Shown here: positions 55,693 to 62,942 of the stretch, piece after piece
Numbering within the stretch: position 1 is the stretch's first letter
How the letters are laid out: every line of letters begins with the position of its first letter
Assembly (NCBI GenBank): GCA_902496665.1
Contig: CABVBU010000002.1
Span: 108,196 to 172,195 of the forward strand
Direction of reading: 5' to 3'
DNA length: 64,000 nt
From: an uncultured Clostridium sp.
GTDB taxonomy: Bacteria; Bacillota; Clostridia; Lachnospirales; Lachnospiraceae
Notes under the pieces: model-generated
Told to the model about the DNA's origin: nothing
Databases searched by the model: none
Seen by the model: the letters and a program-made list of their open reading frames with translations, nothing else
Made by a program: the position numbers and the translations under genes

Positions 55693-56666
55693 AAAGGTGA
55701 TTCCCCTCTTAACACCAGTCTCCATCCATCCTTGTCCTGTTCTATATCATATATATCTATTTTCCCATCATGGAAATCCTTGACCGTGTGAATACGGCGG
55801 ATAAATGCTAAGTACGATTCAAAAGACTCTTCATGCACTAGCGGATATTGTTTAACAAGTGGGATATTTGATATTATATAAACCTTCGTAAAGCAGGCGT
55901 ACTTGTTAAGGTATCGACACGGGAGTTCCAGTGGATACCCATCCAGATATTTCAGCATATCTGTGAGGGGGAGCGAAGAACGGAACTCATCAAAGAGAAT
56001 CACGTCTTGACCGGAGTATGCATCGAATGGATGAGAATAATCAGTTACGCGGTAAACGTTTGAATATCCATGTCCCTCCATGACACTCCGTGTTTTTCCG
56101 GTTCCCGTATCACCCCAGATATAAGTAACATCGAGGTTGCGGAAGGTCTCGCGGAACTTTTCTTGTACCACAAGCTGTCTTGTTTTCTGGATCGTGTCCA
56201 GAAGTGTCATATATGTCGGATCTTCGTTCACGATATCATGGTCATTCATACCGGATTTAATCATATCATACAGATCATCAAGATCATTTCGTTTTCCTTG
56301 ACGTTCCACGGGCATCTCTCCAAACTCTTCAAACGTGCCATCGACACAGGTTTCATGTTTGCGGTCTTTTTCCCACTTACCCGTTTTAGAGACATATTCC
56401 ATGTTCTGCTGACAGGTTCCTTTACACATTTCGATGTGTGCGGCGGGAAAAAGCTTCTTGATTGTGCTAAACCGAATTGCGGATCGTGCAGCGAGAAAGA
56501 TGTGTGTATGTCTCGTTCCCTCCTCGCCGATCTCGTCAGCCATGCACCAGTAAGTGACTGATTTCATGGAGCCGACCGCGGTTTTGATGGTATCGTGCGT
56601 TACATTGTGGTAATCTGGATTGTTAATGGTCAATTGCCACTTGCGTGATTGTGAATTGTTTTCCAT
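55677..56666 (-). CDS. rep: CRESS-type rolling-circle replication protein Rep
   Basis: A 329-residue two-domain Rep. The HUH nuclease has motif I WQLTINNP (10-17), motif II HTH (His53 and His55, in RHTHIFLA) and motif III YVSK (Tyr91 nicking tyrosine, Lys94). The superfamily 3 helicase has Walker A GDTGTGKT (185-192), Walker B DVILFDEF (221-228) and motif C IISNIP (264-269). This pairing and the motif wording are those of eukaryotic CRESS-DNA viruses and related bacterial plasmids, not the usual inovirus pII. It would nick the TAGTATTAC loop upstream. The start follows a GGGG-rich site. Confidence 0.9.
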   Translation of the reverse strand: MENNSQSRKWQLTINNPDYHNVTHDTIKTAVGSMKSVTYWCMADEIGEEGTRHTHIFLAARSAIRFSTIKKLFPAAHIEMCKGTCQQNMEYVSKTGKWEKDRKHETCVDGTFEEFGEMPVERQGKRNDLDDLYDMIKSGMNDHDIVNEDPTYMTLLDTIQKTRQLVVQEKFRETFRNLDVTYIWGDTGTGKTRSVMEGHGYSNVYRVTDYSHPFDAYSGQDVILFDEFRSSLPLTDMLKYLDGYPLELPCRYLNKYACFTKVYIISNIPLVKQYPLVHEESFESYLAFIRRIHTVKDFHDGKIDIYDIEQDKDGWRLVLRGESPFSTNS

Positions 56667-56702
56667 GTTTCGAAATCCCCCTATACAGTTTTCAAAGTGC
56701 TA

Positions 56703-56785
56703 TTTGCGACAGCGACATTTGCGACAAGTTCGTGTCGCACTGGCTTGAGCCAGCATAAAATAAGAGTTTGCGGGGGGTTGCGACA
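56703..56785. repeat. Iteron-like repeats TTGCGACA
   Basis: TTTGCGACA occurs at 56703-56711 and 56718-56726, TTGCGACA at 56778-56785, and an inverted TGTCGCA at 56733-56739. The last direct copy is two bases from the origin stem. Their placement matches the Rep-binding repeats beside CRESS-virus origins. Confidence 0.65.
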
Positions 56786-56786
56786 A

Positions 56787-56814
56787 AGGTTGCCGGTAAT
56801 ACTAACGGCAACCT
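56787..56814 (-). other. Rolling-circle origin stem-loop with circovirus nonanucleotide
   Basis: AGGTTGCCG (56787-56795) pairs perfectly with CGGCAACCT (56806-56814). On the minus strand the ten-base loop is TTAGTATTAC, containing TAGTATTAC, the circovirus origin nonanucleotide, cut by Rep between its seventh and eighth bases. It lies about 120 bases upstream of rep. Further hairpins in the same gene-free stretch are GAAGGGCAT/ATGCCCTTC (56837-56845 and 56857-56865) and AACCGCCC/GGGCGGTT (56949-56956 and 56974-56981), perhaps for complementary-strand start or packaging. Confidence 0.8.
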
Positions 56815-57001
56815 CGACCACCACGCCCGCGGGCGCGAAGGGCATAGTCAACACGAATGCCCTTCATTGCCGACCTCGACCGGTTCCACCGCGCCGCCGG
56901 GGACAGACCCCAGAACGGCGCCGGGCGGAAGGTCAAGGGATTGCGAACAACCGCCCCCGCTTGCGCGGACTATGGGCGGTTAGATTTGTGGGAGAGTGCG
57001 C

Positions 57002-57250
57002 TTATTTGCTGGCGGAAATCTGCTTTACATCGCAGATAGAGCCGCGCTGGTTAAACTCAATGTTTACACTATCCCCAGGAAGGAACTTAAGCGGAATGCC
57101 AAGGTTGTCGGACACAAAGAAGTTAGAAACCGCTTCTCCTTCCACCTGCTGGTCTTTATACGCGCAGTGCAGAGAAAGTCCTTTTACCGGATTTCCTGTT
57201 TTGCGGGACGTATAATCGAGATACTGAACACCTAATACACGTGCGATCAT
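57002..57250 (-). CDS. Probable single-stranded DNA-binding protein (gpV-like)
   Basis: An 82-residue small beta-rich protein with a KTGNPVKGLSLHC segment and a GDSVNIEFNQRGSICDV end. Size and position before rep match the helix-destabilising ssDNA-binding proteins of filamentous phages, which coat the new single strand and stop its conversion to duplex. I place the start at 57250, eight bases after GGAGG, not at the ATG at 57265. Family assignment is by size, composition and context. Confidence 0.7.
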   Translation of the reverse strand: MIARVLGVQYLDYTSRKTGNPVKGLSLHCAYKDQQVEGEAVSNFFVSDNLGIPLKFLPGDSVNIEFNQRGSICDVKQISASK

Positions 57251-57357
57251 AACGTATACCTCCATTTTGTTATTTATTTGTCAAAGTGGCTTACCCCGGA
57301 GTTTCCATCAACGGGGAAGAACTGCATGGAACAGCTTAAAAATGACATTTTCACCGG

Positions 57358-57480
57358 TTACCAATGAGACCGGAAAGAACAGCTTTTACACAACCCCTTG
57401 CGAAAGGGGATTTCATGAACGCGGTTCCGGTTCTCACTGCTACAAAAGTATGTTCTCGTTGCTACTGGAAGGGCGTTCAT
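57358..57480 (-). CDS. Possible small cysteine-containing phage protein
   Basis: A 40-codon frame starting ATG 57480 reads MNALPVATRTYFC and later GLCKSCSFRSHW, with a CxxC pair. It lies in the transcript from the 57535-57562 promoter. No clear ribosome site precedes it, so it may be only a leader. A hairpin CCCCTT-GCGA-AAGGGG (about 57393-57408) lies within it. Confidence 0.3.
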   Translation of the reverse strand: MNALPVATRTYFCSSENRNRVHEIPFRKGLCKSCSFRSHW

Positions 57481-57510
57481 GATATAATGTTGTTAGACAT
57501 CAGCAGGATA

Positions 57511-57580
57511 TATAGTAGATATCTGCTTAACTCTATTATAGCAGATATCTGCCGAATGTCAAGCATATATCTGCTTAAAA
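57511..57580. promoter_or_regulatory. Operator repeats of the phage repressor
   Basis: The perfect palindrome GCAGATATCTGC (57541-57552) and related copies AGTAGATATCTGCTTAA (57514-57530) and AGCATATATCTGCTTAA (57562-57578) lie just before the ribbon-helix-helix gene. Repeated half-sites at a spacing of 22-26 bases suit cooperative binding by such a dimeric repressor. Confidence 0.7.
57535..57562 (-). promoter_or_regulatory. Early promoter for the phage ssDNA-binding protein and rep
   Basis: On the minus strand TTGACA (57562-57557), 16 bases, TATAAT (57540-57535). The operator palindrome GCAGATATCTGC fills most of the spacer, so repressor and polymerase would compete. Confidence 0.8.
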
Positions 57581-57591
57581 GGAGAAATATC

Positions 57592-57768
57592 ATGGGCAAA
57601 AACCTAGAAAAACAGTATGCATTTCGCTGTGATGATGAGACAATAAAGAAGCTGGAATACATAGCAGCGCAACACACGAGGACGAGAAACCAGGAAATGA
57701 AACACATTATCAAACAATATGTCGATGCATGGGAAGAGGATCACGGAAAGATAAATGTAGAAGAGTAG
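57592..57768 (+). CDS. Ribbon-helix-helix repressor of the phage
   Basis: A 58-residue protein with a basic N-terminal strand (KQYAFRCDDETIKKLEYIA) and two helices, the MetJ/Arc/CopG fold; an acidic tail follows. It is the only phage gene on the plus strand and divergent from the ssDNA-binding protein and rep. Palindromic repeats occupy the shared control region and overlap the early promoter, so it probably keeps replication off in the prophage and regulates itself. AAAGGAG precedes the ATG. Confidence 0.8.
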   Translation: MGKNLEKQYAFRCDDETIKKLEYIAAQHTRTRNQEMKHIIKQYVDAWEEDHGKINVEE

Positions 57769-57821
57769 CAAACAATTCTGACAATTAAGTTCCGGCCCGC
57801 GTGGATCCAGCCGATGAAAGC

Positions 57822-57842
57822 GGCTATTGTCAGACAATAGCC
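57822..57842. terminator. Hairpin between convergent repressor and zot genes
   Basis: GGCTATTG (57822-57829) pairs with CAATAGCC (57835-57842). An alternative outer pairing uses CCGCGTGG near 57798 and CCACGCGG near 57841. No T-run follows, so a packaging role in the phage is possible. Confidence 0.5.
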
Positions 57843-57899
57843 ACGCGGCGCACGCTGGCGCAGGGTCCCCACATCCCCGCGCCAACCTGCACCACGCCG

Positions 57900-58520
57900 C
57901 TATTTTTCCTCGATCGCGTCAAACGTCATGTATGTATCGTACAGTTTCCCCAGCCGCTTAGAGTACCGGAAGAACTCACTTCCGACCCGTTCCTTCATGG
58001 GATACCACATCTTAACCGATACGAACAGACACGGAGCCGCCATAAACGCGCACAGGATCCAGCCGCGCCAGCCGTAGTTGCTGACCTTGCGGTGAATCTG
58101 CTCATACTCGATCACGGAGCGCACCTGTCTATCTAGCATCCGGTCAAACTGTGCCACAAGGATGATGTCGAACCCGTAGTGTCTATGAAGCTGGAAGAAC
58201 TCATTCCAGCCCGCGCGGTCCGACTTACTCCAATCTCTAGCGTTGAACATGCGTTGCGCTTCGTCGATGATGAGCAGGATCTGTCCTTCCTTGACCGGCT
58301 TATCCGCAAAATAGTCCTGGCTATACTGTACCAGAGCGGAAGGACGGAGCATACCGTCGGTAACGTACAGATATTTGTCAGGATGCTTTACCAGAGACTC
58401 ATTTATAGGAATGTTTGAGATCACGGGCTTATTGAGTAGGAGAGTGGACTTTATCACCCTCGCCACATGAAGGGACTTCCCGCTTCCCGGTGTCCCACTG
58501 TACAGATAGATCATGTCCAC
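57900..58520 (-). CDS. zot: Zot/pI-like phage assembly ATPase
   Basis: A 206-residue protein with an N-terminal P-loop ATPase of the zonular occludens toxin family: Walker A GTPGSGKS (9-16), Walker B IIDEAQ (84-89), then RHYGFDIILVAQ. A single membrane helix (about 152-171) follows, then a short tail. This is the inner-membrane assembly motor that exports the phage, the hallmark inovirus gene. It lies six bases after the pVI-like gene. Confidence 0.93.
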   Translation of the reverse strand: MDMIYLYSGTPGSGKSLHVARVIKSTLLLNKPVISNIPINESLVKHPDKYLYVTDGMLRPSALVQYSQDYFADKPVKEGQILLIIDEAQRMFNARDWSKSDRAGWNEFFQLHRHYGFDIILVAQFDRMLDRQVRSVIEYEQIHRKVSNYGWRGWILCAFMAAPCLFVSVKMWYPMKERVGSEFFRYSKRLGKLYDTYMTFDAIEEK

Positions 58521-58526
58521 ACCTCC

Positions 58527-58766
58527 TTAATCCCCGATCATCTTGAGCCAGCGCATCACGATGGAATAGAGGTAGAAGAGTGCGATTGCAGAGAGCCACG
58601 CCGCACCGATCTTAATACATGTTCCCACCGGGACGAACCAATTCAGATACCCCAGATATGGGAGATTCTTGAAACTTTCTATATACTGCTGGAACGGCGA
58701 GAGAGGGAGCACCTTTGTTAATGCCCCCGCAAACGCGTTCATGAGTTCCGCAAGCCATTTAAGCAT
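58527..58766 (-). CDS. pVI-like minor coat or membrane protein
   Basis: A 79-residue hydrophobic protein with two membrane segments (about 5-20 weak, and 45-70 strong, containing KIGAAWLSAIALFYLYSIVM). Size and position between the pIII-like and Zot genes fit gpVI, which caps the phage end with pIII. Sequence evidence for the family is limited. Confidence 0.6.
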   Translation of the reverse strand: MLKWLAELMNAFAGALTKVLPLSPFQQYIESFKNLPYLGYLNWFVPVGTCIKIGAAWLSAIALFYLYSIVMRWLKMIGD

Positions 58767-58770
58767 ATCG

Positions 58771-60312
58771 TTACCCCCTTATCATCTTTTGACGCGTAAT
58801 CATGATTAACCCCACAACAAACGCCAGCGTCTCCATCTGACGCAGGAGAGCCGCCACGCTGTCGAACTTTGATAAATCTATGTCGATGTCATAAACGCCC
58901 CATCCAGAGTCCGTAGGGACTTTAATTGGTATTGTAAATTTGGGTGCTTCGGGATCCGCGTCCAGAACGCCTATAAAGTCAATGAGATCGAACGGGAGAC
59001 AGAACGGGAAGATCTTTTCCAGCCCCGCGAACGTGTAATCACTGAGATCCTTTGAAACGTCCGCATCGGTGTCTCCGGTATCGGTTCCGGGCTTGTCTAT
59101 GTCTCCGGTTCCCGGAATGTCCGTGGCGTAGTCCCATTCCTTTGTAGTGACACCCGTGTTGTCGATCACGTAGTCTTTTTCGTTCTCACGGGAGATCACG
59201 CCGACACCGGCCGCGTCTATCACATCAGTCCATGTATTCGTACCAGTGATCGCGCCGCCGATCAGACCACCCATTGTGTTATCCTTTGGCCATGGAATCG
59301 TAACATCTGTAACGCCTGCTTTGTTCCCGACACCAACCACGGATATATTATCAATGGTCTTGCCTGCATCGAGGGAAGAGGAGATCCCGCCGATTTTTTT
59401 ATATGTTTCCGCCTTTGTTGGAGCGTCAAATTTATGTTCTAAATACGCTTTGTAAGCTCGTCCCCCCATATCATAATATGTGTTTTCTATACCATACTGC
59501 GATGATTCATAGACACCTATAAAATTCGGGCGAAGCCCCGGCGCATCGGCGTGTCCGATCCACACCGGATTTGTCATATACCAACCGTCTCCTCCAATGG
59601 CATACTTCGCTTTATATGTTTGAGTAGCGTATGTAGTTCCCGTAGTTTTATTGACGGTATAATATTTCAACGTACCCGCGGATGCTGTCATTAAAGCAAT
59701 ATAATAACTGATAGATGATCCCTCCTTTTCCCCATACGAAAAGAAGAAAGCGTTTTTATTCGCATCGGTTACCGGTATACTAAGATGCACATAACGCTCA
59801 TCACCGTCCATCATATCCATAGGTGTAACCCAACTACCGAAGTTGCCAACAGCCGCCGCGCCATCTACAAAAGTAAAATCATTCTGATTTGTGATCGCGC
59901 CACCGCCCGTACCTGTCTTGTAAAGCGATCCAACCCACGACCGGAACGCTGTCCATTCCGCAGCCGCAGTGTCAAGCGTCCCCTTGCCAAGCTTCGTAAG
60001 CCAGTCTTGCATAGATTCCACGGTACAACCAATGTTTTCCTTTTGATCCGCAATAAAGGTGTCAAGTTTTTTTGCCTGTTCCTTGCCCCATTTTGCGATA
60101 CTGTCCCGATTGTCATACACGACCGCACTAGCCGCAGAAAAGCCGAGGATACCGAGCATGTAAGCGAGTGCCGTTTCCGCGCCGATCACAGCACCACCGC
60201 CAGCGATCACGCCGCCGCCCGCCATCGCATACGATCTGGAACGCATACCGGACGAAAAGACAAGCGTGCAAGCGAGCAGGAGAGCGAGCGCCCGTTTTGT
60301 TGTTTTATGCAT
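58771..60312 (-). CDS. pIII-like adsorption (minor coat) protein
   Basis: A 513-residue exported protein. It has a signal peptide (MHKTTKRALALLLACTLVFS) with cleavage after the Ala near residue 29, a long Ser/Thr/Gly-rich outside part, an acidic Asp/Thr-rich stretch (about 415-440), and a C-terminal membrane anchor (LAFVVGLIMIT) with a basic end. This is the layout of inovirus pIII, which binds the host receptor and releases the virion. I place the start at 60312 after GGGGGC. Sequence is expected to diverge from known pIII. Confidence 0.75.
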   Translation of the reverse strand: MHKTTKRALALLLACTLVFSSGMRSRSYAMAGGGVIAGGGAVIGAETALAYMLGILGFSAASAVVYDNRDSIAKWGKEQAKKLDTFIADQKENIGCTVESMQDWLTKLGKGTLDTAAAEWTAFRSWVGSLYKTGTGGGAITNQNDFTFVDGAAAVGNFGSWVTPMDMMDGDERYVHLSIPVTDANKNAFFFSYGEKEGSSISYYIALMTASAGTLKYYTVNKTTGTTYATQTYKAKYAIGGDGWYMTNPVWIGHADAPGLRPNFIGVYESSQYGIENTYYDMGGRAYKAYLEHKFDAPTKAETYKKIGGISSSLDAGKTIDNISVVGVGNKAGVTDVTIPWPKDNTMGGLIGGAITGTNTWTDVIDAAGVGVISRENEKDYVIDNTGVTTKEWDYATDIPGTGDIDKPGTDTGDTDADVSKDLSDYTFAGLEKIFPFCLPFDLIDFIGVLDADPEAPKFTIPIKVPTDSGWGVYDIDIDLSKFDSVAALLRQMETLAFVVGLIMITRQKMIRG

Positions 60313-60377
60313 AATTGCCCCCTTAATAGAAAAAGGGAACAGGCGTTCGCCCATTCCCTAGGTGAGAGAGTAACTGA

Positions 60378-60539
60378 CTAACGTCCAGTAACTTTCTTGA
60401 AAACCTTTAAACCGATGCCGACAACAACGATCGCGCCGAAGATCGGGAGTGCCGCCGGTAAAACCTTAGCGACTGCGTCCATAGCATCTGTACCGATTGT
60501 GGTAACAGCACCTGTTAATGCGGTTGTGATTGCTTCCAT
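60378..60539 (-). CDS. Major coat protein (pVIII-like)
   Basis: A 53-residue protein. Its start MEAITTALTGAVTTIG is an amphipathic helix with an acidic middle (DAMDAV); a hydrophobic core follows (LPAALPIFGAIVVVGIGL), then a basic tail FKKVTGR. This is the charge and helix layout of inovirus major coat proteins. It has no separate signal peptide, as in some leaderless coats. AGGAGG precedes the ATG. The stop lies in the short gap before pIII. Confidence 0.85.
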   Translation of the reverse strand: MEAITTALTGAVTTIGTDAMDAVAKVLPAALPIFGAIVVVGIGLKVFKKVTGR

Positions 60540-60540
60540 A

Positions 60541-60669
60541 CTAAAATCCTCCTTTTCTCATGATATCCGCCGCGAAACGAATGATTGCAGAAACCACCCA
60601 CGGAAGGAAAGAAAGCATGAAGCCGCATCCAACGCCCACAGAATAGAGCTTTAACACGTCATCAATCAT
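60541..60669 (-). CDS. Small phage membrane protein
   Basis: A 42-residue protein with one membrane helix (VGCGFMLSFLPWVVSAII) and a basic end, in the position of the small cap proteins pVII/pIX. GGAGG precedes the ATG. The gene nearly touches both neighbours, so it is translationally coupled. Confidence 0.75.
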   Translation of the reverse strand: MIDDVLKLYSVGVGCGFMLSFLPWVVSAIIRFAADIMRKGGF

Positions 60670-60861
60670 TTACAATTTCCTCCAGAAGATAATTCCCATC
60701 AGAAGCCCCGCGAGGATTCCAACAGTAAATATGTTTACGACCATGAGCGACTTAATGCCGTTCAGATCGGGAACACCAGTTTCAGTTCCGGACGCCACAT
60801 CGTTAATCACTTCGGCGTCCGAGTCAGTAGCGAAAATTACGCCGTCAAACGCATCCAGCAA
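60670..60861 (-). CDS. Small phage membrane protein, first of the late operon
   Basis: A 63-residue protein with an acidic N-terminal half and a C-terminal helix (VVNIFTVGILAGLLMGIIFW) ending RKL. It starts at TTG 60861 after GGAGGTGCGAA. Its charge layout also resembles a coat protein, so a minor or alternative coat role is possible. It is the first gene of the late operon, next to the attR promoter, which reads the other way. Confidence 0.7.
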   Translation of the reverse strand: MLDAFDGVIFATDSDAEVINDVASGTETGVPDLNGIKSLMVVNIFTVGILAGLLMGIIFWRKL

Positions 60862-60878
60862 ATTCGCACCTCCAAATA

Positions 60879-60907
60879 TTGACTTTTAAATGGATATGGG
60901 ATAGAAT
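60879..60907 (+). promoter_or_regulatory. Phage-borne promoter reading out into ttcA-xer
   Basis: TTGACT (60879-60884), 17 bases, TAGAAT (60902-60907), then the attR core 13 bases later. It belongs to the phage side of the junction and would replace the host promoter at 55504-55532. Confidence 0.75.
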
Positions 60908-60913
60908 GAGAGT

Positions 60914-60954
60914 GATTTCCAACTATTCGTGAAAGAACAGTTTATCGAATAGTT
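60914..60954 (+). repeat. attR with reconstructed dif-like half site
   Basis: The core GATTTCCAACTATTCGTGAAAG (60914-60935) continues into host sequence that ends TTATCGAATAGTT. The 34-base site 60921-60954 has two 13-base inverted arms (AACTATTCGTGAA and TTATCGAATAGTT) around AGAACAGT, the layout of a Xer or tyrosine recombinase site. The stretch before ttcA (60955-61005) holds only its leader. Confidence 0.75.
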
Positions 60955-61005
60955 ATGGCGAAATTCCAGTGATTTACCATGTTTTCCATGAAATGAGGTT
61001 TTCTA

Positions 61006-61890
61006 ATGAAATTACAAAGACTTTTAAGCCTGGTTCGTCAGGCTGTTGATGATTATGCTCTCATCGATGATCAGGACCATATTGCTGTCGGTGTCTCCGG
61101 CGGCAAGGACAGTCTGGCTCTTCTCTATGCGCTCCATGAACTGCAGCGCTTTTACCCGAAACATTTTACGCTTCATGCATTCACAGTCGATCTCGGATTC
61201 GGAATTCAGGATTTCAGCGGCATAAAGGCTTTTTGCGACGGCTTTCAGGTACCACTCACGATAATCCCCACCGAGATCGGGAAAATCGTTTTTGAGACCC
61301 GTAAAGAGTCAAATCCCTGCGCTCTGTGTGCGAAAATGCGCAAAGGAGCCTTAAACCTTGAGGCAAAGGCCGCCGGATGCAATAAGATCGCCTACGCGCA
61401 TCATAAGGATGATATTATTGAGACGATGCTGTTGTCTTTAATGTTCGAAGGACGTTTTTATACGTTTCCACCAAAGACATTTCTGGACCGCACAGAGCTC
61501 ACGGTGATCCGCCCTCTTATGTATGTATCTGAAGCGGATGTGATCGGATTTAAGAATAAATATAACCTTCCGGTGTGCAAAAATCCATGCCCTGCTGATG
61601 GACACACAAAACGCGAATATGTTAAAAATTTAACCAAACAGTTAAATAAAGAAAATCCGGGAATTAAGGAACGGCTGTTTCATGCGGTAATTTCCGGAAA
61701 TATTGAAGGATGGAATTTTGGGAATATCGGAATGGCTGGAACATCTGAGGAGGTGGATGATAAAGCCTGTCGATCGGAGACATCTGCGAAAATGCAGAGA
61801 GATCAGACCGGTGCGGAAGAACAACTTTCCGGATCACGTAATTGCCATGAAAATGACTGTGAACTCAAGAATAGAAAGGAGGAATTCTGA
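61006..61890 (+). CDS. ttcA: TtcA-like tRNA 2-thiolation PP-loop ATPase
   Basis: A 294-residue N-type ATP pyrophosphatase. The PP-loop is SGGKDS (about 31-36). CALCAKMR and a later NPCPADGH give the cysteines that bind the Fe-S cluster or carry sulfur in TtcA-type enzymes, which make 2-thiocytidine at position 32 of some tRNAs. The C-terminal tail (about 245-294) is extra and polar. The start follows AATGAGG. The stop overlaps the recombinase start in TGATG, so they form an operon. Confidence 0.85.
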   Translation: MKLQRLLSLVRQAVDDYALIDDQDHIAVGVSGGKDSLALLYALHELQRFYPKHFTLHAFTVDLGFGIQDFSGIKAFCDGFQVPLTIIPTEIGKIVFETRKESNPCALCAKMRKGALNLEAKAAGCNKIAYAHHKDDIIETMLLSLMFEGRFYTFPPKTFLDRTELTVIRPLMYVSEADVIGFKNKYNLPVCKNPCPADGHTKREYVKNLTKQLNKENPGIKERLFHAVISGNIEGWNFGNIGMAGTSEEVDDKACRSETSAKMQRDQTGAEEQLSGSRNCHENDCELKNRKEEF

Positions 61891-62942
61891 TGGCTGCACT
61901 CTCCTACCATGAACAGAAAGATATTGAAAATATCAAGAAACTTCGGGAACTGCAGAAGGAACTCCCTTCTTTCTGTTCCGATTTTTTCCGCGGAATCGAG
62001 ACAAGTACGTCCACAAGAACCAGAATTGCCTACGCATATGATCTGAAAATATTCTTTCAGTTCTTAAAGACCGCCAATCCCGGCACCTTTGACAATCCGT
62101 CCCATACTCTCACACCGTCCGATCTTGAAAAGCTGACGGTGACAGATCTGGAGGAATATATTGATTATCTGAAATGTCATCCGAGTGATACGAATGAAGA
62201 TGTTATAAATACAGAACGTGGACTCATGCGAAAGGTCTCTTCTCTCCGCAGCTTCTACAGCTATTTCTTCCGAAATGAACTGATCGAAAAGAACCCTGCC
62301 GCCCTCGTGCGCATGCCGAAGCTCCACGAGAAGGAAATTATCCGTCTGGAGATCGATGAGGTGGCAAAGCTCCTGGATGAGGTTGAGGAAGGCGATAAAC
62401 TGACCGAGAAACAGAAACTTTACCATGAACGAACAAAGGTTCGAGATCTTGCAATGATGTCACTCCTCCTCGGAACCGGTATCCGTGTCTCTGAATGCGT
62501 TGGATTAAATATCAATGATATCGACCTTGATACCTGCGGTGCCAGAGTTTACCGGAAAGGCGGAAAGGAATCCGTGATCTACTTCAGCGATGAAGTCCGT
62601 GATGTGCTGGAAAACTACCTTGATGAGCGGGAAATGATCGACGCGGTTCCGGGAAATGAGGACGCCCTCTTCCTCTCCATGCAGCGAAAACGGATCAATG
62701 TGCGCAGCGTGGAAAATCTCGTAAAAAAATACGCGAAGCTTGTGACACCGCTCAAAAAGATTACTCCGCATAAGCTCCGCAGCACCTACGGTACAAGCCT
62801 TTACCGGGAAACCGGCGATATCTACCTCGTCGCCTCCGTCTTAGGCCATAATGATGTCAATACGACCAGAAAACATTATGCGGCTCAGGAAGAAGAACGC
62901 AGACGGTCGGCACGGAATGTTGTAAGGCTGCGCGAAGATTAA
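61890..62942 (+). CDS. XerS-like tyrosine recombinase
   Basis: A 350-residue Xer-type recombinase. The N-terminal SAM-like core-binding domain is followed by the catalytic domain with Arg199 (GTGIRVSE), Lys226 (KGGKE), His294 and Arg297 (PHKLRST), His320 (LGHNDV) and nucleophile Tyr330 (RKHYAA). At 350 residues it is longer than XerC/XerD (about 300) and closer to single-chain XerS. XerS genes lie beside their dif site; here the phage-occupied palindrome lies upstream and a second dif-like palindrome just after the stop. It may resolve chromosome dimers and integrate the phage. Confidence 0.85.
   Translation: MAALSYHEQKDIENIKKLRELQKELPSFCSDFFRGIETSTSTRTRIAYAYDLKIFFQFLKTANPGTFDNPSHTLTPSDLEKLTVTDLEEYIDYLKCHPSDTNEDVINTERGLMRKVSSLRSFYSYFFRNELIEKNPAALVRMPKLHEKEIIRLEIDEVAKLLDEVEEGDKLTEKQKLYHERTKVRDLAMMSLLLGTGIRVSECVGLNINDIDLDTCGARVYRKGGKESVIYFSDEVRDVLENYLDEREMIDAVPGNEDALFLSMQRKRINVRSVENLVKKYAKLVTPLKKITPHKLRSTYGTSLYRETGDIYLVASVLGHNDVNTTRKHYAAQEEERRRSARNVVRLRED

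Larger units (their letters stand above)
55547..60935. mobile_element. Inovirus (filamentous phage) prophage with CRESS-type Rep
   Basis: A 5,374-bp unit between 15-bp exact direct repeats. Structural and replication genes are on the minus strand: three small membrane or coat proteins, pIII-like, pVI-like, Zot/pI, ssDNA-binding protein and Rep. One repressor gene faces the other way. The order coat-pIII-pVI-pI is standard for inoviruses. No integrase, transposase or secretin is present, as is usual for Gram-positive inoviruses and for those using host Xer recombinases. No frameshifts are visible, so it may be active. Confidence 0.93.

Noticed and set aside
56697..57215. A 172-codon open frame on the plus strand across the phage origin region
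   Set aside because: It runs through the origin stem-loop and iterons and opposite the ssDNA-binding protein gene, has no ribosome site, and its product is rich in Arg and Pro with no domain.
59785..60381. A 198-codon open frame on the plus strand opposite the pIII-like gene
   Set aside because: It is antisense to the signal peptide and N-terminal part of the pIII-like gene, which has a good ribosome site and a convincing layout.
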